Source of the DNA: Escarpia spicata
Lineage: Eukaryota; Annelida; Polychaeta; Sabellida; Siboglinidae
Length of the DNA: 64,000 nt
Direction: 5' to 3'
Assembly: GCA_963995525.1 (NCBI GenBank)
Contig: OZ023210.1
Coordinates: forward strand, 28,242,439 to 28,306,438
Shown: positions 1 through 17,345 of the stretch, one piece after another
How the letters are laid out: each line of letters starts with the position of its first letter
Position numbering within the stretch: position 1 is the first letter of the stretch
The notes under the pieces: model-generated
Told to the model about the DNA's origin: nothing
The model's input: the letters and a program-made list of their open reading frames with translations, nothing else
Databases searched by the model: none
Program-made: the position numbers and the translations under genes

Positions 1-25
1 TCTAATGGCAGACAAAAAATACGAA

Positions 26-170
26 ATAAGTTCTTATACAGCCCGGTATCCAGTCCTTAAAACTGTTCAAAGCGCTTTACATTTCACCCCTTGCAGACCT
101 GTTCAATTGAAAATCATGTTGACTTCACTGAGAAGCATTCAACCTACATAGATGTACAGCTGTGTCACTA
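26..170 (-). repeat. SINE, 5'-truncated copy (3' half only)
   Basis: The sequence matches the 3' half of the SINE family seen complete at 13290-13596 and 16339-16650. Shared blocks in this orientation are the start near GTTCTTATA, then GGTATCCAGTCCTTA, then GCAGACCTGTTCAAT and the AAGCATTCAAC block. The tRNA-like head is missing. The copy reads from its 3' end, so it lies on the minus strand. Confidence 0.75.
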
Positions 171-244
171 CCGAGAATACGATCGTTGCCTCACGTTGAT
201 AGGATGCATACATTGCCTCTAATTCGTAGTCATCTGTAGTGTGT

Positions 245-420
245 CAACAATTCCATGTTATAGTCGTATTTGTAGGCTCGGTTATTCTTTCCCTCTTCGT
301 GTCCGTCTCCTTCTCTCACCCTCTCTCTATATCTCGCCGTCCCTCTTCCTCCACCCCTCACTTCCTCCCCCTCCCCACTCTCCCTCCCTGTCTCCTCCCC
401 TCTCGCCCCCTCAACCCATG
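245..420. repeat. Pyrimidine-rich low-complexity tract
   Basis: About 120 bases from 299 to 415 are almost entirely C and T on the plus strand (CCTCTTC, CTCCCC and similar). Open frames across it are composition artefacts. Confidence 0.6.
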
Positions 421-2547
421 CAGTGATCTAGAAACCGTGCAATATTGTCCTCTAATGTAAAATTCTGTCTTGCAAATACCACCAATCTGTCAGTTGGTTG
501 CACGTCGCTCCAGGACCGTGTTCATGCACTCCGGTAATCCGTCAGCGTGTCAGCTGCGTTCGCTGTATGGCCATGTTTGTATACACAAGTAATCTGTCCC
601 TTGCCTGGCGTTCTGAGGCAATGTCCGTAGATAACAGTAATCCGCCACGGGCGCTCGGTTGCATCGCTTTGTTCGTAACCAACCGCAACGATTCATGCCT
701 CTCATCCCGCTCTAGAGCCTAGCTTTGAGACGCGTGCATCCTATCTCGGAGCAGAACAGTTCCCGTAGCCCAGAGCAATCTCTATCAATTCCTTTATACA
801 TCCGAGTCGGCGCCGCAAAGCCGCGTCCAGTTAAACCACTGCCAGACCGCTTGTAGTGTCGGACAAGCAGGAATATATGTGTTTATTCAAGGGTATAGTT
901 TTCACCCGACTGCCAGGAATTGTAGCATATTAAATAATAACTGATATTAAATCAATCGTAATCTTTAAAAAAATCGCGCACATCTTTAGGCCTACGCTGT
1001 ATAGTATGTATGTCTATAATTTATTGTTATATTCAGTCTACGAGCTTCTATCCATTTTACAATCAATGTAGGTTGCTGCTCTTCGGCCTGATAGTCAAAT
1101 ACATTTCTATGATGTGGACATGGGACATGATATAATTTTACGATTCATTCTCCGATCCTATTTAATGGATGCAGGACATGATATTAAATCACGATCTTCT
1201 ATCTCGCTAATGAATTGACCTAACGAAAGGAGGCATACTCTAATAATATATCTCCAGACAAATGCATGTTAAACACGCTATATGACATCATATTTCGCCA
1301 ACAAACTGAAAGTGTACTAATTGCATACCATGTTCATCTATGGTAAGATAATGCATGGACGTAACGCAAAATATAATATCATGTTCACTGTTTCCCAAAG
1401 AAACAGACGTTGGACATGATATCATATTCATGTTTCTTGGAAGAAACATAGGCGTGTTATGACGTTATCGATACCTGGAAGCTAGCGTCTGTGTGTCATT
1501 GCCCTGTGGCATTAATACTTCTATTTGGTTTGCCTCTGAGCCAACCGAATGTATCAACACGAGGCCATAATATTCCATTCGATGGCAAGTTGGTCGTTGT
1601 CTCAGACATATTGATCAAAGATATACTTGAATATTCAAGGATCTTATATATTGATCACCCTGGTTTATTGCATCTCAATAGTTATTGCTAAGCCATAAAA
1701 AACAACGATTTCCAAAGCCGAGCATGTGAGTCTAACGGAAGCTGATGTGTTTGTGATGTGGTCTGCGCATCTTCCATCTCGTCCTCGTAGCTGCGCGATA
1801 ACGCATCTGTGCAAATTCGAAGCGGAAGCTAGTATACGCCAGCTGCAGTCGCGGCCTGTCTATGATGCATGCTGAGCTTTTGATCTCCGGAGAAGATGCA
1901 CGGCCATGGCTACCAGTAAACGAAGCAATTTAGAAGCGGAACACCCGCAGCGACGTACTTTGGCAAATTACTCAGAATTGCAGCGGCGACAAATGTGACA
2001 AAATTGCGTTGATTCAGTCTGGGTACCTGACTTCTGACATTACGACTTTCGGAGAGTTTCCTAGAAGGCGCTTGAATGCCTCTCATTATCTCTCGCATAC
2101 ACGTGACATACACCTTTTGCGACGCTCTTTCCATTGGCAATTTCAGTAAGACGAGCAAATTCGCAGCGCGCACTGACTCTTGAGAGAGCCGCGGAGACGT
2201 GATTGATGCGGCACTAATACACGGCTTGCTTACATGCGATTCGTTGCCCGATCAAAGATGCATGCAACCTGTCGTGCATAGTACCTACTGCTTTGAAATG
2301 TCATATTACGCTGCTCTTGCGGCTACCGTTTGTAAAGCACTGACTTCTACTTACTTGATCCACAACTACGGTTAATCAATATCAACGTGACACGGACATG
2401 ATAGATATGGAACCTAATCACCTTCGTGCGATTGTTAGAAGTTCTTTTGAAACAATGTGCTCATTTGTTTTGCAAACATCAAGTCTTTTTTAGTAGTAAA
2501 CCTACTTAGGGGGTCTTTCATTGATCCTTTTGATGTGTACTGGCGAA
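421..2547. other. No gene recognised
   Basis: I see no coding exon here. From about 486 to 690 there is a weak tandem pattern of about 50 bp in which AATCTGTC or AATCCGTC recurs four times. From about 1110 to 1420 the motif GGACATGATAT and close variants recurs several times without a clear period. Confidence 0.4.
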
Positions 2548-2636
2548 CCGGCAAATAACGATACTATCCCTTAGACACCCTACTACAGCTCTCAGCTGTA
2601 GTAGGATGTCTAAGGGATAGTATCGTTATTTGCCGG
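2548..2636. repeat. Near-perfect 89-bp palindrome
   Basis: Two 43-bp arms, 2548-2590 and 2594-2636, are reverse complements with one mismatch and a 3-base CTC loop. Each outer end is CCGG. It could form a long hairpin or cruciform. It sits about 100 bp beyond the end of the decayed reverse-strand gene at 2739-3900. Confidence 0.9.
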
Positions 2637-2658
2637 ATAAAAGCATGAACTTTGGATT

Positions 2659-2765
2659 ATATATGTAAAATTTCACGACGAATCCACTTTGAATGGGTTC
2701 CACGTCAGATTTGGTGTCATTGACCTTGAATTTCAATGTCAAATGTTACTGAACATGAAATATAA
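2659..2765 (+). repeat. Interspersed repeat, copy 1 (inverted relative to 4734-4840)
   Basis: About 107 bp that match the reverse complement of 4734-4840. Shared blocks are ATATATGTAAAATTTCAC, then CGAATCC, then TTGACCTTGAATTTCAA and CTGAAC-TGAAATATA. The copy contains a degenerate version of the palindromic TGACCTTGAA core at 2721-2741. Confidence 0.75.
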
Positions 2766-3900
2766 CTCGCATCGACACCACAAAAGCTCCCGGCACGCCT
2801 TGGTAGCTTTAGGAAGCGTTGACCAAAGAGGAGACCATCTCCCATCTCCGAACGTCCATCCAAAGTCCTTTGGGGAGCATGTTATGCTTGCCTTGTAGAT
2901 GCTGCGCCTGACATGTTGCAGCAATGCATCCTCTGTTGGTGGCAGATGATCGAAGGCACTGTTTTGCTTCGTGAAAGGTTCTCGTCTTGCCTCGTTCACA
3001 GACGTTGCTGCACTTGAGTTGTCATACATTGTGATGCCGAACTTCTCCATCAACTTAAATTCTGGAGTAGCCACGTCTAACTTGGCAAACGGTGACCTAG
3101 CAATGGTTGCAAATGCCTCTGTCACAACGGGAACTTCAGTCTTCCAAGCCGACCTTTTCCCCACGCCATGGAACGCTGAAGCAACATCACAGCCCGTCAC
3201 GGCATGGAACATCAGGAGTCCCTTAGCCTTCCGCTCTCCAAGGCTTTCAGAAACGATGTTGACGTGTATGTTTCTGAAGTTTCGCCCTCATCCGAATGCC
3301 ACCCACAGTTGTAAGTTACCGACGGTCGTTTTCAAGCAGAAGAACAATCCAACGAAGATGACGACAACACCAGTAACTACACTGCGCACCACGACTGTCT
3401 TCGCCCCTTGCTGTCGATTCAAGTTCCCTCTTGGTGAATGGTATGAACATTTGCTTGGCCTATTCCTGGAACGTTGCGCAGCCTGTGTGGGTCAACATGT
3501 GAGTTAAGACAGGTCAGTCAAAACCTTTGCGTCTACAAATGGAGGAGCCTCGGTTTGGTCAGGAACATCAAGACAAATTGTGATATTGCGCGCGGGAAAG
3601 GTTGGTTCTCGTGCGCAAAAAAACACAGCGGGGTCGCCATCGCGGACTTGGTTTGCAATGTACAACTTGCCAAACAGTGATGCGTCTGACTTGATGTTCG
3701 ACAGCTGCGTGCCTTTCTTCTTCTCTAGCTTCGGTTTTATTAGCGTGGGAAAGCCGTTTCTCTTGATCGGGATGCTGAATGGTGTGCTCCTTTTGTGAAA
3801 GATATTCAACCGGAATGCCCCGTATTGTGCCTGGCCCACAGTCTCCAGCTTCAATGTGGTCTTCATCACGGACTCTGGAGCGCATGCTTGGTTGTGGAGC
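2739..3900 (-). pseudogene. Decayed transposon-type gene (family with FHAxTGCD motif)
   Basis: The minus strand encodes pieces of a protein family that is repeated in many animal genomes and is normally annotated as uncharacterised; I cannot name its superfamily. Recognisable blocks in order are a region ending LFGKLYIANQVRDGD (about 3680-3640), then NLQLWVAFG (about 3310), then SLGERKAKGLLMFHAVTGCD (about 3240-3185), then VNEARREPFTKQ, LPPTEDALLQH, WSPLWSTLPKATKACREL. The frame is broken. An in-frame TGA follows LWVAFG at 3288-3290, and the N-terminal blocks lie in other frames. The C terminus runs into the interspersed repeat at about 2765, so the usual Cys-rich tail is missing. A degraded mobile-element gene is the best reading; a functional host gene is unlikely. 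Confidence 0.65.
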
Positions 3901-4733
3901 AGAACCAGACTGCTTCACTCAAGTTTGAAGGGATTTCCTTGTTGCTGAATGACACCGACGAGTGCAGACACATCGGAATGGAACTTTCGCTGAGTAGCCA
4001 AGGTTTCTTTATGGTGCATCTCGCTAGTTGTGTTTGTGCTGCGGGTGATATCTGTATTTCAATGTTTTACCCGAGTCGTGCCAACTCTCCGTTTCATGCA
4101 TAACACTCACATTTTGATCAAAGTCATAGTAATATTTTCAAATGCGAGTACTTTTGGTAGTAGTCATTTATGTATCATCACACACTTAGCAGCGATTTGA
4201 TATATGATCAAATCGCAAACCGCACGTGTAATTATGCATTTAGTTTAATAGCGTCTGGCATCGCGTTCGTCTCGAGTCCGGCAGGTGGCTGACAGCATCA
4301 TCTAGACGCTACTAGTTCCCGTTCATCAATTTTACCTATTTAGAAGTAGGCCTTGAAATAAAACAAAATAGACCAGCATATAAACTTAGCTTGCATATAT
4401 GCACAATAACAGTCGCCCTGCTGAAGAGTTTTCCTATCATTGCCATTTGACATTTCCAGGTTACTGACATGTAACCTTAACACCTACGGTCAAGAACACA
4501 ACATCAGATTTGGATCCGGCATGCATGCGTACAAAAACAGGGATGGTACTGAACAATATGAGTTTCATTATCGTTATTATCATATATACAAAAACAAGGA
4601 TGTTTTTTGAAAAAAATTAATTTGACATTCAAGGTCATAGATATACATACCTGCTCACATATATGTATACATACATACATACTTACACATACACTCGTAC
4701 ACATATACAAACACAGTGGTGGTACCGAAAAAT

Positions 4734-4840
4734 ATATATTTCACGTTCAGTAAAATGTGACCTTGAAATTCAAGGTCAAGAACACAAAATCTGGCGTGGA
4801 GCCCCCTCTAATAGGATTCGCCGTGAAATTTTACATATAT
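4734..4840 (-). repeat. Interspersed repeat, copy 2, with palindromic TCAAGGTCA core
   Basis: Reverse-oriented partner of 2659-2765. The 21 bases at 4758-4778 form an almost perfect palindrome of two TCAAGGTCA motifs facing outward. A further degraded relative lies at about 4445-4640. The two copies flank the decayed gene at 2739-3900, but they could be separate insertions. Confidence 0.7.
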
Positions 4841-5429
4841 GGTCCAATGTCCATGCTTTTATCCTTCAAGTAACGATTCGGACAAAAATTGGCCTCTACA
4901 AACCTGATTACTGCGCATGTCTCGTAATTCGCCGCACACAGTTTTGTTGTTTTTGTCGTTTTCGTTGTCCTTCGGTGGTTTATCAAAAAACTATCAAAAT
5001 ACTATTATCGTCCCTTCATAAAATATGGCCGGTCCATCTTCATCATCTTGTGATTAACAAAACCATTCATATTAGTTTGTGCACCTAGTCTTAACAGTTT
5101 GCTGTTGGAATGTTTTACCCAGAAAAGCTTATTTCTTTTTGAAGGAATTTTATGTGGAATGTTGAACGGAATCTGTCACAGGTCAGCATCCTCAGAAAAA
5201 TAGTAGAGTGGGCAGGATGCGACTCATGTGATCACAGCTTCATTCTTTTGGATAATACACTACATCTCCATGCGGGTTTCCTCTAAGAAAGCACCACTGG
5301 CCTTGTTCATATGAATTGAACGTTAGCTCTCCCAATACCGCATTGTATTTCACACGTACCTTGATTTCTAAATCGTTGTGATCAATAATTATATCGATAC
5401 AAGAATCTTATGGTTCAACCTCATTACAT
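4841..5429. other. No gene recognised
   Basis: AT-rich sequence with no recognisable coding exon or repeat. Confidence 0.4.
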
Positions 5430-6375
5430 TGGTTTTATTTGAGTGATTTTAGTATTGATCCTTTACCAACTATACTGCTAAGAGTATGTCTTAACTCTCT
5501 ACTTGATACAGTTACAAATATTATAAATCTATCACTACGTTCGGATAATTTTCCAGACGATTTTAAACATGCAGCTTTAATTTGGATTTTGTCATACGTA
5601 ATACATATAGGCATCAAACAGTGAAGATTGGGGATTGTCTTTAATCAGCACTCCCTATGTCATGTGGTGTTCCTCGGGGTTCTGTCCTCGGACCTCTGCA
5701 TTTCACTCTCTACACAAGACCACGGAACTCAGTTATTAACAGTCATAATGTAAATCATCGTCTTTATGCAGATGATACCTAGATTTATATTTCTTTATCT
5801 GCGCCTAATACTAATTGCTCCTAAGATCAGCTAAGAAACTCTCTTAATGGATTTTCGTTTGGTTCACTGAGGGTACATTAATCTCCGCGGTTTTCTCACT
5901 CAGTGCCTCTTCTGAAGTCTTTGTACTGGCTTCCTGTCCAATATCGTATTATGTTTAAGATCTGTACCATTACCTACCAGGCACTTTCATGTAAAGAAAC
6001 CGCATATTTATGTTCGTTGTTTACTCCTGCAAAAAAACCTAGCTCCGATCATCTAGTTCTGATTTACTTTTTCGTCTTAGAGTCAATACTAATATTGTAA
6101 CTATGGCATTTTCTGTTGCTGCACCAACTTTCTGGAATATGTTCCCTCTTAGTGTTAGATCAGTTGAAAATATTACACAATTTCGCCGTCATTTAAAAAC
6201 TTACCTTTATAACCTTGAGTATTCACCTTAGCTCCCTAGCGTAACGATCTATATGTTGACAACTTTAAAATAGCTTATCGATTCTGATATTGACTAACCC
6301 TTTTTGCATTGATGCGCCTCTGAGCTATATTTCCGATGATTTAGGCGCAAAAGAAGTTACCTTATTATTATTATA
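5430..6375 (+). mobile_element. Degenerate L2/CR1-like LINE fragment
   Basis: Separate pieces of a non-LTR reverse transcriptase read on the plus strand. They are SFSDxFS-type sequence around 5440-5600 (LRVCLNSLLDTVTNIINLSL, then FPDDFKHA), [17 protein letters not shown] near 5670, and the active-site block RLYADDT near 5768. A C-terminal block near 5900 reads LLKSLYWLPVQYRIMFKI, followed near 6105 by AFSVAAPTFWNMFPLSVRS. A (TTA)n tail at about 6360-6374 closes it. The WLPV and FSVAAP blocks with a TTA tail are typical of the L2/CR1 group. Stops, frameshifts and internal deletions make it non-functional. Confidence 0.8.
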
Positions 6376-6927
6376 GTCTGGAAGTAGGCCTACATTTGGC
6401 ATATTTCTTTTTCCGTTATTGTTTATAAATCCTTCGAGAAGTACAACTAGTATGAATAATTTCGTTACATATATGTGCCACACTACAGTAACATGCAATT
6501 TGCGGTCCGAAAATAATTAAGTAAAATGTGCAACTGATTTCGTTACAAATACGATTGTATAATTTACATGTAAGTTTCACTAACGTGTGATAGCCCGCGG
6601 ACGTCACTATGTACATAAATTGACAGTAACGAAACTAACTACTGGTACTGTATGCGTATAATCTCCACAAAATTATTGGTTAGTGTATTGATGCCGAGAG
6701 TTGTAGCTTGCATGTTTGGGTAAGACCAAAGTATTTATTTGGCCGCACACCGCGCGTTATTCACTTTACAGCTGTACAGTATTTCGACGCTGGTATAACA
6801 CTAAGGTGCGGATAATTAGTTGACCTTACCTCAGCTAGAGTTCGGGAGCGACGTGTTTTGCAACAGAGTCTGCGCAGATTAAACGAACTACACACGAAGG
6901 TGTGTTTCTCATTTTCACTGAAAAGTG

Positions 6928-6930
<3 letters not shown>
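6376..6930. other. No gene recognised
   Basis: AT-rich sequence between a LINE fragment and a microsatellite; I see no exon. Confidence 0.35.
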
Positions 6931-6982
<52 letters not shown>

Positions 6983-7222
6983 GAGAGAGAGAGAGAGACG
7001 AGAGAGAGGGGAGGGAGGGAGGGAGGGGGGAGGGAGGGAGGGGAGGGAGGGAGGGAGGGAGGGAGGGAGGGAGGGAGGGAGGGAGAGAGGGAGGGAGGGA
7101 GGGAGGGAGGGAGGGAGGGAGGGAGGGAGGGAGGGAGGGAGGGAGGGAGGGAGGGAGGGGGGGGAGGGAGGGAGGGAGGGAGGGAGGGAGGGAGGGAGGG
7201 AGGGAGGGAGGGAGGGAGAGTG
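6931..7222. repeat. (GA)n followed by (GGGA)n microsatellite
   Basis: About 75 bases of GA dinucleotides pass into about 210 bases of GGGA units with a few interruptions (GGGGGG at about 7158). The plus strand is purine only across nearly 290 bases. All open frames across it, which give Arg-Glu, Gly-Arg or Ser-Leu-Pro-Pro repeats, are artefacts. Confidence 0.97.
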
Positions 7223-10211
7223 GGGGGTGGATACAGGTTGTGGAGACGGCAGTGCGGGGTTGGTAGCAAAAAGAGCAGGGAAACAAACATGACGTATGTT
7301 CGTGTACAAAAATTATTATACAACTCAAGTAAAGGTTCTGGTAAAACGAAATAGAACCGACGCCTATGCAATGGTTGAAGCAAACAACTTCCACCTGTAT
7401 ATCTCGAATACAAGCACTCATCGGACTGGAATCGATGGTGCAGCTGATAGGTTGCACTTCGACGCTGTCTCCTTTCGCTGACCCTTTCATCCTCCAATTA
7501 TGGATGAGGTAACCGCAGCTTAGAGGGGCACGTGTTGTCGGCGCACTGTTAAGTACGGTCCAGACTCTTCGCGACAAGGAGCATCCAGACAGCTCCCGGA
7601 TCTACAATAAATATTTGATTGGAGACGTTGGACGACGATACACGACTTCCTAAGACGAACTGGATGTGAAGTGTTTGAGAACGGAGAGACATGCAATACG
7701 ACCAGCAACAGTCGTCACAACTGTGATAGCTGGTGTCCTTGGTTCCGTTCCTCCGTTCACTACAAATCGATCCGAGTTAGTGGTCCGCAACAGATGACCC
7801 CCGTGCTTACAAAAACGGATGATTGGTTATATACAATTGCAATAATAAATATTGTTTGTTTCGACCGCAGTGTACATAAAAACTGCCCCGTTATGAAGAA
7901 ACAATAATAGCCGTTCTTCTCTTACATGATAACGACTCAGACGCAATTTTCCCTGCCATATCGTAATTGTGTTTCTTCAAAATAAACTGTCGGTCAGTAT
8001 ATCATGACTTGTGTATATGGTGACGGTGTCTGTACATCTGACGCTTGGATATTATTTCCCGTGAACCATGATGGTATTTTTGTCATCAGCGTCATTGCCA
8101 GTCCCGAAAGAAAACACGCAACTACTATAGCAGAGCATATTAAAATGTTCGTGAAGTAATAATGTTGTTATTCTTCCCTAATTTGGACATTTATTCTAAT
8201 GTGCCGCGTCTCTTGAAGAGTGAATTATCGCTTCTGTAATCTGCAAGCTGTAAAAAGCGTGCGTTATGCGTGAATAAGAACGTTGCTAATTTCACAAGAT
8301 AGCTAAACACATAACGTGTAACTTATAAAGTAAACCTGATAAATATAGTGCAAAATCGATTGTAAGATCGGACAATATGTATCAGAACCCCCCCCCCCCC
8401 CCCCCCACCCGGTTCAATACACGTAGCACTACACAACTCAGAGCGTTTAGCCCACCCTGAGTCGTGCTTGAAGTTGCCCGAGCGAGTATCCGATATTTTC
8501 CGCCAACATCTGTTTTTAATTCGGAGATGCTTCCGCGTGTCTGACGATCGCGCACTTGTGCGATTACTAAAAGGTGCGATTTTCCGCACTATCAACCGCC
8601 GGGCACCGAACACGATTAAAACAAATGCATCGTTAAAGCCATTTACGACGGCGGTTTGACGAGGCGGTATGGGCAGTTTTGTAGTATGTGGACGTGTAGA
8701 ATTGGCGGAATCAGACCACCCAAAACACTCAGCTTTGATGTGCGTTTAAATCCTTTCCTGGCAGACAGAAGCCTCGGCCACACCCTTCTCCGCAGTCTGG
8801 CATTAGGGAACACCGATTTCTGTTGTCGAAGGCGTTATATCTTCCGTTCCGCATTGAACACGACATGTATAAAAACCAAGAACGAGGTTTGGCAATTACG
8901 ATATTGTGCACATATTTAAGCCGACGGCATTGTCTGTCCGCTTTCCGTAGATGCATAATCCGTTGACTGAATATAGAAAACAAAAAGGTCCCGAAAATAG
9001 ACAAAATTAACGGATCACGTTCCTTCGCAAGTATAGTTAAGTTGTTTATGACGATTAGTCATTAGAACGTTTCCTCGCTTTTCGATGTTCTTTCACATCG
9101 GCCGTGGTAATTCCGACTTCAAACACAGATAGTCATTAGAGAACATTCTTGTCGACCCTCTCCCGGCCATCGGAGAGAGAACGTTCCACGATATAAGCTT
9201 CTATAAGCTAAAAAAAAAAAAAAAATGGTGCTCTCTTTATAAACTCAAGTGGACAGCGACTGGCCGCTATCATAATTTGAAAACTATGATATTAAATTGA
9301 CAGTTTACTTAGAGGTTTACTTCTCCACTGATAATGTGCTCTAGAATTTCGCACACAGTTTCGCAGACCTACGTATCGGCATCGCTCGTTTAAGTGGACA
9401 ACGCAACAACGTTTAGCGACCCAAATGTCGTTGTACAACCAGGTGCAACAACAATCCTGCCATTGGCCCAAACCAATGTCCGCACCGGCAAAATTATGAA
9501 GCTTGACCGTTATGGATTTCTAAGGATTGGTTACTTCGGACGGAAAACACCGCCCGTGCTGAATACCCTTCCGCCCGACATCACGCTGTGTCGAGCTTAG
9601 TTTAAATAGTAGACGATATCGTCGTCGCGACGAGGCGATTAGGACTGTTTCCATATTTAGAAAAGGCCAAGGCCATTTGGCATTGCTTGCGATGTCGCAT
9701 CAAATAGGATCGGTTTTATTGCTAGCGACGTCTCTGTGGACGAACTGCTATCTGGTTAAACAAGCGGTACATTAAGGTGTGGCGGGACGGCCCGCCAGCA
9801 CACTACTGGGGCGTCCGTGACGCGAGCGTTGCTCGTGGGAGGGTCCGTGGTTAATGGTGTGTGTTTATCATTGGTGGCCGACAACAGCGATCTTGGTGAT
9901 TCCACTGCTTACTTTCCACAAAACTCTCAATATACACAATTATAGCATGTCCATCCTAATTCAGGTTCCGCGGGGTTTACGGCTAAGTGCTATACAGAGA
10001 CGTTCGGAACCATTGCATTATTGACAACATGTTTATTTAGGAACAAATTGTAGGGCCTAATCATGTTTGTCAGATATTGTAATTATAGCTTAATATAGTT
10101 GACTATGACAAGCTTGTAAAACCGGTTGTGTTAAATTTTAAACGCATACAGATCTATGTTCACTTCATTTCCGAATATCATATCTGCAGTTACTATGTTG
10201 TTCCGTTGCAG
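7223..10211. other. Intergenic or upstream region of the FkbM gene; no exon resolved
   Basis: The missing first exon of the FkbM gene (start codon, ending in phase 1) should lie here or to the left of the window, but I could not identify it. A run of 19 C bases is at 8388-8406 and an A run at about 9210-9224. Sequence around 9780-9860 is GC- and CpG-rich, which would suit a promoter but proves nothing. Confidence 0.35.
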
Positions 10212-16826
<6,615 letters not shown>

Positions 16827-17007
16827 CACAAGCCGGCGACACGTACATCATGACGTCATAAGTGCGAATGCGTTGAAGATTATTGTGAAACTCAATGGCT
16901 CATTGTATGAACTGCAACGTATAGTACATTATCATGATTGCAAAACAGAGCTGCTCATTTAAATGATGATTGGTTGTGACAAAGTAATTTGTGTACGTGA
17001 CACTTCA

Positions 17008-17146
17008 ATTCCACTGGTTGGAGCGGGCAGCCATATTGCAAAAAATGAGAGATTTGGCGGCAAAATAATGTTGGTGTAAATCCATGCCACTAAATATGTC
17101 CATATGACCATAATTTTATTATATATATACAATGAACCAGTGGAAT
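17008..17146. repeat. 139-bp sequence bounded by a perfect 12-bp inverted repeat (MITE-like)
   Basis: ATTCCACTGGTT at 17008-17019 and its exact complement AACCAGTGGAAT at 17135-17146 bound an AT-rich interior. The size suits a small non-autonomous DNA element. I could not define a target duplication. Confidence 0.45.
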
Positions 17147-17165
17147 GTGATATCTTTAACATTAA

Positions 17166-17171
17166 AATAAA
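17166..17171 (+). terminator. Candidate polyadenylation signal AATAAA of the FkbM gene
   Basis: An AATAAA hexamer 340 bases after the FkbM stop codon. It is the first one I see downstream on this strand; use is inferred. Confidence 0.35.
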
Positions 17172-17345
17172 ATTACTTATTTAGTTTTGTTTTTGTGTGA
17201 ACATTATTTGTAGGCTTATATAAAATATTTACATTTGTGTAGGCCTAGATATTTCTACAAGTTCTAAAAACATAAATTAAAGTTCAACAATACGTGTTAC
17301 TACATTTTGTATCATTATACACTCTCCAGGAAGGTGTCCTCAGAG

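Noticed and set aside
6761..7577. Long frames encoding Ser-Leu-Pro-Pro or Gly-Arg-Glu repeats
   Set aside because: Produced by the GA/GGGA microsatellite; the flanking parts have no recognisable domain.
9394..9600. 68-codon plus-strand frame with an in-frame end
   Set aside because: No start context, splice site or similarity that I could recognise; it also lacks the phase needed for FkbM exon 1.
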